Shown one piece after another: positions 37,701 to 49,700 of a stretch of DNA of 64,000 nt. Position 1 is the first letter of the stretch, and each line of letters opens with the position of its first letter. The translations under genes were made by a program, and so were the position numbers. This DNA is from Caprella mutica (taxonomy: Eukaryota; Arthropoda; Malacostraca; Amphipoda; Caprellidae): NCBI GenBank assembly GCA_947561585.1, contig CANNZV010001116.1, forward strand, positions 208,348 through 272,347, written 5' to 3'. The notes under the pieces were generated by a model. That model saw only the letters and a program-made list of their open reading frames with translations, was not told the DNA's origin and ran no database searches.

Positions 37701-40700
37701 CGTCATGACAACACTCTTCACTAGCGCGTCATTTTTCGAAAATTGTGACGTCAGTAACAACAGTCTTCGTTTTCTACCTCATCGTTAGTGATTCAATGCA
37801 CTGAAATCTCCTGGACGAAAATATGACAATTCTTCGAAATTGTGTTTCGTGAACTCAACTTCACATTTCTGGAAATTCAATTTCACGGCTCTTCAACATC
37901 AGTTTATTGAAATCAGTTTCTTGATTTCATTTCTCATCTCAACGTTCATTTACCATCACTCCTTTACTTCATTGCTAAGTAGTCGGGCATTCATCTATAT
38001 TTTCCCCATCTATGATTTCCCAATATATGGTGTCCCCATTTACGCATTGGAGAGTTCTGCGTTTCCCACTCTGCTTAGTCGTTTTCCCCAGTCTACACCC
38101 TATCTCCATGAAAGATGTCCCAAATCAGGCTTCATCCCATAGAAAGGCAGACATCTGGCGACTGTGCTGGTTCTACCACATGCCTCTCCTCGCGGTTGCC
38201 ACGCCCTGTTCAAAACAAAACTGTGTGGTTAACAGTTAAGAGTACCACCACCATGAAGAACCACAAGAACCATTGGTACGGGTACAAAATAATGTGAAGT
38301 GAACTTCAAAAAAAAAAAATAGAAAAAGTATGAAAATCATTAGGATTAAAGAACAATTTAAATAGGAATTTTATATTAGATTACCTTAGATGCGCATCAT
38401 AGATAATTATTTTAATTGAGTAGGACGTGGCCATTAGTTGAAGTTTTCTTTCTAATTCGATTTTTTCGATATCTTTAATAGATTACGCGAAATCTAATTA
38501 CTGATACCGTTATTTCGAAATTGATTGAAATACATATTAACTAACATTTTTAGGAATATGATCATTTTATCAAAAAATATCTTATTTACATTAGAATAAT
38601 TTTGAGAATTCATTATAGATAATTTTGGTATATTACTCACATTTAATGTATTGTCATCTGTACGTTATTTTGATTTTTTTTATGTGACTATTTATTTCAT
38701 ATCCATTATTTTATCATGTCTTTTATCTTTATTTATTTATTTATTTTCATATGGTTAATTTAGGAATCTTTATTTGGTAAACATTGACTGTTTCTATGTT
38801 CTGCATTTTCTAATATCGTATGAAAGTTTATATTCGGGCAAATGATGAATAATCGAACTTAAAGAATTAAAAGGGCTTGTAATTAAATAATTGTTACATA
38901 TATCGGTTCCAAATTTACCAAAAGTGTAAAGACCATATGATAACTATGCGTTAAATTGTAAATAATTAAAATAATTATCGATCGCTTCTTGTTATACCAT
39001 AGAAGATGTAATTATCCTTGGTAATTATCCAATGGTTTTCCTAAGAGTTGACAAGTTAATGCTAATGATAATAAAGTCTTAGGTAGGGAAATAACGCATG
39101 TGACTTACTGTAAAATGATTTACCAGTCACGTTAATTTTACCACGCCCTGTTATACCGCGATAATTTGCCCAATAAAATAAACAACTCATACTTAAGTAG
39201 AATTTGAACATGTGGAAAATTGATGAAAAAATTTCAGGTTCCGAAACTATTTATCTGTATAACATATGTCATGTTTAAATCATAAAACATAATAAAATTT
39301 TCAGTTCAAACTGTATGGAAAGAGTTTCTCACATAATTTGAATGGCCAAAATCTAATAATTAAAATCATAAAACTAATTAAATTATTAGTTGTGAGTTTT
39401 CACCTCGCCTACAGATTTGAATCAATTGAAATTATTAATGTATTGTAATAAATAAGATGAAATTTTATTGATTACGAAATTTTCATAGTTTCTCAATTCG
39501 ATATTTGATTGATTATTCTCTAATAATATTACAAGTAAATAGAAATATTTTTATGTAACAATAGTTTAGGAAAAAGAAAATGTATAAAAAAAAGTGTAAA
39601 ATTATGGCACTCAATATTATGTTAATATTTGTATTCCGTAAAAGGGTCCATTGAATATTTAATGTTGACTAGAGAATATCTAATATTATGTAATATTAAT
39701 CTTAGCAACAGGTTGTTAAATTTACCGTTATTTGTAACGTTGTAAAAGAAAATATATTGGTTGTTAGGAGAAAAATTTGTGGTAAAATCTATTGTTATAT
39801 TTTTAGTATGATAATGTTGGTTAATAATTACCATTTGCAAACATGTGATGCCACACGTATTGCATCCGGTATTACCATTTAATTATATTTATTGTTGATA
39901 AATACTGGTATGGACTTATGAGAATTTATAATGAAATTGAAATTATGATATTCTGTTGTTAGTAATTTTAGTTCAGAATATACCTGAAATATTCTGGTTT
40001 TAATAATTTAATAAAAGCCCCAGTTATTATTTTGATGAGCCTTAAATACGGTTTGTATGAATTATATTTCCAGTACAAGACAGTTAGACTCGATAATTTG
40101 TAATTATTTAAAGAGGAGTCATGTCGTATGGCGGATCAATTTTTGCCACAAATAATAATAATAATGATAATTCAAATAAGTACACTATCCGAATACTGCA
40201 GAAGTGTCGGCAAGCTGTAGATTCCATTTGAAGTTTGTAAGTTGTTCTCGGGAACGGTCATTTCAATATGGGTGATTATACGATAATTAATCTACGTTAG
40301 GAATGGGAATATTTATGTCCCCCAAACATGGTTTGCTTTTGTATATTTATGAATAATACCGAAGTGATATACCGGAATAATGGTACACTATCGATGAATC
40401 ATATGTTGATATGATATAAATGAATGGAATGTATTGCACATACTTAAATACCAAGCCACCTTATTTCTCAACATTTAAAATGAGGTCATTTTACATTTTT
40501 ATCGGGTGAGGGGAATATGTTATGAACTATAATTTCAAATAAGAATAGCTATACCTATATATTTCAATAACTCTGAAATAACATTGTTTCTTTTTCAAAA
40601 GTATCGAATGATGTTAATTGCTTACATACTCTGTTTTAACCCTTACCCTAAAAGTCCGTTAAAATACCACCGTAAGACATTCTTATTGTATCCGTAGGAT

Positions 40701-43700
40701 CATTATTGAATATAAGGCCTAGGTATATAATGTGCTGTTTGTAGTCCAATTCGAAAATAAGCCTAAAACTGATGCTTTCCTGTATATTTTGGTCTTCTGT
40801 TAGATTGGCTCTAGACTTTGTAGTGCTAACAACCACTAGCGCTCTGCATTTTACCCTCTTTTCGATTATCCGCAATAAGTCCATATTTGCCAAACCGTGT
40901 ATTTTTATATTTGTGCCTATAATAAAATTGAACCGGTCATTACCCGCTTTCATTTCCTGTGTAATTTATAGACATTAATTAGATCAGTTACTGAATTATG
41001 GAAATAAAGAATAAAAAATTGGTTCTGAAGGGATTAATTCACATATATTCCCATTAAAATTTGAAAGTCTAGTGTCAATTCTCAAACACAAGTAGTGAAC
41101 ATAACAATAGTAACTATTAGTAAATAATAGTAACTATTAGTAAATAATAGTAACTATTAGTAAATAATAGTAACTATTAGTAAATAATAGTAACTATTAG
41201 TAAATAATAGTAACTATTAGTAAATAATAGTAACTATTAGTAAATAATAGTAACTATTAGTAAATAATAGTAACTATTAGTAAATAATAGTAACTATTAG
41301 TAAATAATAGTAACTATTAGTCTATAGTAAACTAAATTATGTGCACTCTGTAGAGCGCATACCTACGCCGCTGCTTTGACCCGTTCACTCCCAAAATTCA
41401 ATAAACTGTTAATTGGATAATAAACAATCGTCCCACCAAGTTTCATGCAATATGGTTCAAGACTTATTGAGTTATAAATGACCTTGACCTTGATCTTTGA
41501 CCATTTACCCTGATCGCTCCCAAAATCTGATAAAATAGTTTCTGTATATTGACCAATCGTCTCAGTAAGTTTCATGCAATATGGTTCAATACTTTGAGTT
41601 ATAAATGACCATGACCTTGACCTTTCTCTGGGTCGCTCCCAAAATTCTACCAGCAGGTCACTGGACATGGACCAATCGTTTTATCAAATTTCAGGCAATT
41701 TGGTTCAACACTTTTTCAGTTATGCGAATAACAAGATGATAAATAAATAAATGATGTCTAAAATATGACCTTCCCGCATTCTGCGAAGGTAATAATAGTA
41801 ACCATTAGTAAAAAAGTAAATAGTAGTAAATTTAATATTGGTAATTATTCATATTAATAATGTGCTGATACAGCAATTAGTGTTATTCATTTAATTTAAT
41901 ATCTTCCATCCAAAACCATTGACTCGGTTTTTGGCATTAAATTCTCAAGAACTCTTGGTCTGGAAAACGGCAACATTGTTGTTGTCTGAACGCACATATT
42001 TCATTCCTTTGATTGAAACTAGTAGAGTAGGGCACAGATTTCGCTAGTGCGAGGAGCAATTTTTAAATATGTGCTATCCCTTGTTATGTGCTATCCCTTG
42101 TTATGTGCTATCCCTTGTTATGTGCTATCCCTTGTTATGTGCTATCCCTTGTTATGTGCTATCCCTTGTTATGTGCTATCCCTTGTTATGTGCTATCCCT
42201 TGTTATGTGCTATCTCTTCAAGTCCGTCCATTGTTATAAATTTTCTTATGTTTCAGAACCAAATTTAATTGGCATCGTAGTTGCATTAGAAAACTTTTGT
42301 CCAACTCCGAATTCAAGTCAACTTATGTAGACTAAGACAAACTCACTGTAAGTTTAAGGTTTTTCTGATATCAGCTGTCACGATATATGCAATATATTAT
42401 GTATACATGTTGCAATATGAATGTTATCCCCCATGTTAAAAATGATTTCTTGTGTCCATCTTCAGAATACAAAATTCACAAACCCAGTCTATCGATGCTG
42501 TGCTTAATCCCTAACGTACCAGGACAAATAGTGAAACTCTTCTTCAATTTAACTTTTCAAAATCATCCTTTTTTCTTGTACTTTTATATTTTTTTGTTTA
42601 ATACACCTGTTTGAACTCAAATATATTCCTAATCTCTATTAATAGTAGTAAATATTAACTAGTCAAAGTAGTCAATCTACATCCATTTATTCTAACTAAT
42701 ATACAGCATATTACTTAATGTCCGCCATTTTCAATATTTTGACAACATATATAGGTAAAAAGGAGACTAAGGAGTCATTAGACATCATATTTTCAGGTAT
42801 AGAAACCATTTTTTATAAGGTATTAAAAAATGCTAGTGTGAAGTGGGAGATATGAATGATTTAAAGATACTCATTCAAAGGTATTTTTCTATTTTCACCC
42901 TATCCCTTATGTAACCAGTCTGTAGAATATGACAGATATATGGGATATTATCTTCAAATAATTTTGAATTAATTCCTCAGTTTAGAATAATTTTGCTACA
43001 AACACTTCTGAATTAATCTCTACATTCACACTGATTTTACTGTGAACAGAATAAGAATAAGACTGACCATGTAAGATAGTGGCTCATAAACTCTTTTCTG
43101 GAGATAACAGCTATCTTCTATTCAATTTAACATGATAGTAAAGCATGTTCCATCTCACCATTTGAATGAAAGTTTTATTGAGCTCTTTATGTGCAAAATT
43201 GCAAATGGTGAGAAATATCTAATTTTCTTCTATGCTACAATGTTATTTTGGAGAAAATTTGCTTTTCTTTTGAAGACAAATGCCAGTCTGAAAAAAAGGT
43301 CTACTAAGGACCTAGATTTATTACAGAAATTGGGATTTGGGCACAGCAAATATAACATGGGAACATAGGAATTAAATCCTGTCATACTTTTACTTATCAG
43401 ACTGGGTCAAAGGGAGTTTATAAGTCATACTATTTTATTTGTTATTTATTATTGATAGCATGGGAAAAAATTTAATATTTCTCTCCATTTTATCATTTGA
43501 AATTGAAGGGCTCAAAAAAGATGTCATAAACTCACCAATAAAGAGCGTAAACAAAAAAGCCCGAAAGAACATGCTTCACTATCTGGCCCAGTCCCACCCC
43601 TTCTATTTAATATATTAAAGAAAATATATCTATATATTCCAGTTTTTCTCTCCATAAATGGCTTTAAAGATCTTTGCAGACCGAAATTTACTTTTAGCCG

Positions 43701-46700
43701 CCAAAAAATGTACTGGGAACGGCTTGACCCAGTCTGAAAAACTTTCAGTATGGCAGGATTTGAGGATTAATCCTGTGCCCAAGTCCTATTGAATTCCTAT
43801 GTTCCCATGTTATTTGCTGCGCCAAAATCTCCATTTCTGTAAAAAATCCTGGGTCTGTCCGGCTGTGGAAACATTCTTTTCAGACTGTTACCAATAGGTT
43901 TTTTTAAACATATTTCAACCCTCAAATGTTGCCAGTATACCGGCGACTTTGTCCATACTTTGAAACATGGTTCACCCACCTTTTGTATTCCAGATGGCTG
44001 ACAATGAATGAACAGTTTATCCATGTTTTAAAGTATGGACAAGGTCGTCAATATAATGGCGACTTTAGAGGGGTTATATAAGTTGAAAAACCAGTGAAAA
44101 ACAAGTAAATTACTCCTCAAAGAGTCTCAAGAGGTACACATGCATCAGTCTATGAAACATGAAGTATAAGCCATGTTTCAAAGTGTGTCAGTAAAGTCAT
44201 CAGTTTAGTGAAAATTTGGATCCAGGTCATCACGTTTAACTCATTTATGTAAAATCTTCACTTGGAAGTCAAATTTCACCTTTAAAGCATCATAAATGTG
44301 GAGACCTGGATCCATTTTCTTACTAAACTGACGACTTTCCTTAAGTTTCCTGCCACACTTTGAAACACGGCAGTTTATGAATTTGGTAGTGTTTCAGACT
44401 TTCAGTGCCACACTGCAGGAACTGGTTAAGAGTTAAAAAAAAATTATCAATTAAAACTCATGATTTTAATAGGTATTAGTGATACCTGGATACCAATTAA
44501 AAAATTTTAATTAGTTTTTCTAATAAGTTAGGTAGGTATATGATCGAAAATGTGGAACTGCCTGATAATTTACAACTACTAGCTATACCTACTTCAATTC
44601 AGTTAATATTATTCAGTTGAGCTGAGTACTGATAGCATTATTGTTTTCAAATAATAATTAATTAAAAGCAAATATATACCTATATAATTTTAAATTAACA
44701 AACCAATAGTAGGTAGGTAGATACTTTACCATACTTACTACTTATACCTGTAACTACTGTGAAGTATCTACCTACCTACTATTGGTTTGTTAATTTAAAA
44801 TTAAATAGGTATATATTTGCTCTTTAATTAATTATTTTTTGAAAACAATAATGCTATCAGTACTCAGCTCAACTGAATAATATTAACTTAATTGAAGTTA
44901 ATAGATAGAAAAAGATAGATTTCTGAATTTAAATCACGTTGGCAGAAATTTGCCGACATTGGACATTCTTTGGAACTAGGTCTGAGTTTTGACCTTTTGA
45001 AATGTAAGCCAATTAATTGACTTTAAATAACATACTCTATAACATGGTCTGTCTATTCCTATCCGTTAATTATTATCTGTCTATTATTATGCGTTAATTA
45101 TTAATTATCTACTCTCATCTGTTAATTACCTTCGCAGACCATAGTTCAAAGTATGGACAAAGTCGCCCATATACTGGCGATGTTTCAGAGAATGGAAGTT
45201 TGTAAGCCAATTTTGAGCCAAAATTTCATAAATAATATAGACTGAGTAGGAACCATGTTTCAGAGGCTGGAAAATTGTAAGCCAATTTTTGAGACAAAAT
45301 TTCACAAAAATTTTTTAAGTCAAGCCAATTTGGCTCATTATTTAAAGATTTCAAGCCAAAATTAACATGGGAACATAGCCAGTCTGCAGAACATAGAACA
45401 TTTTTCCAAGACTCTCTGGGGGAGTTTTTGATAGAATTTTAGAAATTTGAGATCTCTGCAGGAGATCTTGAATTAATTCCTATGTTACCATTAATTTAGC
45501 TGCGGGAGATTTTGAATCAATTCCTATGTTACCATTAATTTAGATGCGGGAGATTCTGAATCTGCTACTGAGCCACTCTGGAAAATACCTAAAGCAAACA
45601 GATGAATTTTAGAGGCTAAATGCTGCAGATTACACAGTTTCCATAAATTTATTACTGTATTTTAAGGCTTGCTAAAGAAAAGATCACTTTTTCCAGAGTG
45701 GCTACTGAGAGTCAAAGAGTAACAGTCTCTCAAATTAAAATCTCTGCGGAAGAAGAGACACATTCTGCAGACTTGGAACATAGGAAATAATTCAAAATTT
45801 AAAGCCAATTAGACATATCTGAGTTTTGACCTTTTGAAATCTAAGCCAATTAATTGGCTTCAACGACATACTTGAGAACTCTGTAACATGGTCCAAGAAA
45901 TCGTCCATTTTGGCTTCTGTTCTCAGTAAAATACATGTAAATATTAAATATATGAAGAAATTAAGGATTGTTAGCACAGAAAATGTTAAAAATGTCCCAT
46001 ATTCTGCAGACTGGATATATTTCAAAGATTTATTGAAAACTACTCCCATACATCTGACATATGTGCTGGGAGAGGCACATGTATCATAATAAGATGCAAA
46101 ATAAGTATACAGTAGCGTCAGACCGGGTGGCATTGCGCATTTTCCGCATACTTTGATTTTATGAAAAAATTAGTGAAGTCAGCAATCTGATTTTTAGTGT
46201 GCAGATAGATGAAGGGTAGACCTAGGTGCACACCAAGTTTCAACTCTTTTAAGTTCAATAGAAAAAAAGTTATCATTGAAAAACTGTGCGCAAAGATTGT
46301 GGGGATAAACAGGGTGAATTTTGCGCACTTACCAGGTGTACTTGCGCACCGCATAAGTACACCCAATGTGAAACTGCGCAATGCGCAAGTTCACCCTAAG
46401 TATAAACTGTGCAAAGAAAATCTAACCCCGATATGCTATGCAACTGCCGTGAATCTGCCCCAATCTTCTATGCAACTGCCCCAATCTGCTGTGCAACTGC
46501 CCCAATCTGCTGTGCAACTGCCCCAATCTGCTGTGCAACTGCCCCAATCTGCTGTGCAATTGCCCCAATCTGCTGTGCAATTGCCCCAATCTGCTGTGCA
46601 ATTGCCCTGAGTCTGCTGTGCAATTGCCCTGAGTCTGCTGTGCAATTGCCCTGAGTCTGCTGTGCAATTGCCCTGAGTCTGCTGTGCAATTGCCCTGAGT

Positions 46701-49700
46701 CTGCTGCGCAATTGCCCTGAGTCTGCTGCGCAATTGCCCTGAGTCTGCTGCGCAATTGCCCTGAGTCTGCTGCGCAATTGCCCTGAGTCTGCTGCGCAAT
46801 TGCCCTGAGTCTGCTGCGCAATTGCCCTGAGTCTGCTGCGCAATTGCCCTGAGTCTGCTGCGCAATTGCCCTGAGTCTGCTGCGCAATTGCCCTGAGTCT
46901 GCTGCGCAATTGCCGTGAGTCTGCTGCGCAATTGCCGTGAGTCTGCTGCGCAATTGCCGTGAGTCTGCTGCGCAATTGCCGTGAGTCTGCTGCGCAATTG
47001 CCGTGAGTCTGCTGCGCAATTGCCATGAGTCTGCTCAATTGCCCTGAGTCTGCTGCGCAATTGCCGTGCGGCTGCTGAGGAATTGCCGTGAGGCTGCTGT
47101 GGATTTGCCGTGAGGCTGCTGTGGATTTGCCGTGAGGCTGCTGTGGAATTAACGTGAGGCTGCTGTGGAATTAACGTGAGGCTGCTGTGGAATTGCCGTG
47201 AGGCTGCTGTGGAATTGCCGTGAGTCTGCTGTGGAATTGCCGTGAGTCTGCTGTGAAATTGCCGTGAGTCTGCAGTGGAATTACAGTGAGTCTGCTGTGG
47301 AATTGCCGTGAGTCTGCTGTGGAATTACCGTGATATAGGAGTATCGGGGATGAATATCACAGGTTTATTAATGAATAAGAACTCTTTAACTTTATTAATA
47401 AATGTGCGCAAATCCACCTGTGAATTAAAATATTCCCAGGGTGTTCTTGCGCATCTAGTATATTGGTTATATCTCAATAATTTATAATTATTAAATCATC
47501 TTACATGTCGTTAATCTGCAGTAAATTATGCGTATCCAACGTAAATTGCAATCAAATTTGTGCATAATTATCAACACTACAGCATAGTTCGCGGAGATTC
47601 GATTCTAGTCAAAAATAATTATTTTGCTATAAAAAACATAGGTCTCTGTTTGAACACTTAGTATCTATACTTAATCTCTTACGATTTTCGTGAAATTAAT
47701 GGACTAGGGGTTTAAGAGCTGCTCTTTCCAATGGTGTTGTCAGATTTGAAATATTTTCACGCATTCGCCGTCAATTACCGATGTGCAACTTCACCCGGAA
47801 TGTTGAAGTGCGCAAGGCCACCCAGTCTGACGCTACTAAGAGATGAAGAGTAAGGCCCATTAAGCCTGATTGCTTCTTGGGCATTAAAAGAAAAGAATAA
47901 AACAGTAAGAGAAAAAGAATAAAAAAACAGTAAGAGAAAAAGAAGAAAAAAACAGTAAGAGAAAAAGAAGAAAAAAACAGTAAGAGAAAAAGAAGAAAAA
48001 AAAAGAGAAAAAATTCAATAATAAGAACATGAATAATGAAGGGGTTTTTATTTAACGCAGAGCTATGAGTAATGAGCTACTGATCACATCTTGTATCACT
48101 CAACCGCAAGAGACCTTCCGAGTAACATTCCTCTGAATGTACTTGCTGAACTGCCTCTAATTAAATCTGATTCTCCATTCAAAATAACCCCACCCTTGTA
48201 CAGTATACATCGTTGTGTTGTTGCTTTTCTGAAGCGAGGAATAACATATTTATATCTATACCTACTCATTGATTATGGTTTACATCAAATGTAATAAGTT
48301 TATTTAACATAATACAATCATAATTAACAATCTTTACATATAAATACAGACACAAACTTCATACAATTTTTCCAATGGTAATAGCTTCATAGAGTGAAAG
48401 GCAGCTTCAGTGTGTGCAGAATATTCCAGTCCATTCACACATCTAACTGTTCTCTTCTGAAGAATCATGAGTTTCCTAGAAAGATAGGCCGGAGTTGCAA
48501 ACCACAGCTCTATTCTATAGAGTAGGTGAGGATGGGCAAAACTATAATATAGGCACTTAAGTACATCGATAGGGTAAAAACTACGCAGTTTAAACAGCAT
48601 CCCAACTGCACGTGAGAGTTTCACGGAAACTGAATTAACCTGGTGCTCAAACTGAAGTCTGTTATCCAAATACCTCACAAAGTTAACACTATCAATTTCA
48701 CGATTACCAATCTTAATAGGATGAAGATCAGGATTACCCCTATACGAATACAGAATATATTTTGTTTTGTCAGAATTGAGCATTATTTTGTTTGAACTGA
48801 GCCAATCAGAAATTATTTTTAGATTATGATTAATATGATGGTGAACAGTTAATAATTCAGTTTTATTAAAATTTCTTGACAATGCACAATCATCCGCAAA
48901 CATAGTAAAACCAAAATAATCAGAAATTGCAGAAATATCATTTATATATATCGAAAATAATAAGGGTCCTAAATTACTTCCTTGAGGTACCGAATGTGTT
49001 ATTGGATGCAAATCAGGACAATAATCATCAATGGCAACATATTGACATCTATTTGTCAAATATGAACGGAACCATTTAAGCGGTGTCTGCCTAATCCCAT
49101 AATGTGATAATTTACCCAACAGAATTTTGTGGTCAACAGAATCAAAAGCTTTCCTGAAGTCTAAGTATAACGAGAATGAAAGTTTATCATTATCAAGAGA
49201 CTCATAAATATAGTTTGTATGTATCAATAAAGCCTGGGTTGTGCTCTGATTTTTTCTAAATCCAAATTTTGAATCATCTAAAATATGATTGTGTTCAAAA
49301 TAATTATAAAGTTGTTTATGCACAATCTTTTCCAAGATCTTGGAAAATAATTTAAAATCGATATAGGCCTGTAATTTGAAACATCCAATTCATTACCACC
49401 TTTTTATACGGGGACAAGCCTGGACACATTCAAACAATCCGGAAATGTACCACTATTGATTGAGAAATTAACAAGATATTCCAATACAGGGGAAATTATA
49501 AAGGAAATTTGTTTAAGAATAGTAACAGGTAAGTTATCAATGCTACAATTTTTATTTTAAAGAATCATGATAGAGTGTATATCACAGTAGTCTACTGGTG
49601 CAAGGAAAAAAAGTTTGGAAAGTTTCCCAATAAATACTGTGAATAATTACCTGTGGAATTAAAAGAGCTGGCAATACTCGCACCAATAGTACAAAAATAA

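Larger units (their letters stand above)
36495..41106. mobile_element. LTR retrotransposon without recognisable gag-pol
   Basis: Two 589-bp direct repeats (36495-37083 and 40518-41106) differ at about five positions. Each LTR begins TGTTATGA and ends TCATAACA or ACATAACA. A 4-bp duplication ATAG (36491-36494, 41107-41110) flanks the element, and removing it restores the 20-bp array. A tRNA-primer-like word tggtggcatgcgctggga starts two bases after the left LTR; a purine tract gggtgaggggaata precedes the right LTR on the + strand. The 3.4-kb interior has no reverse transcriptase or protease motif, so it is non-autonomous (LARD-like). Confidence 0.92.
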
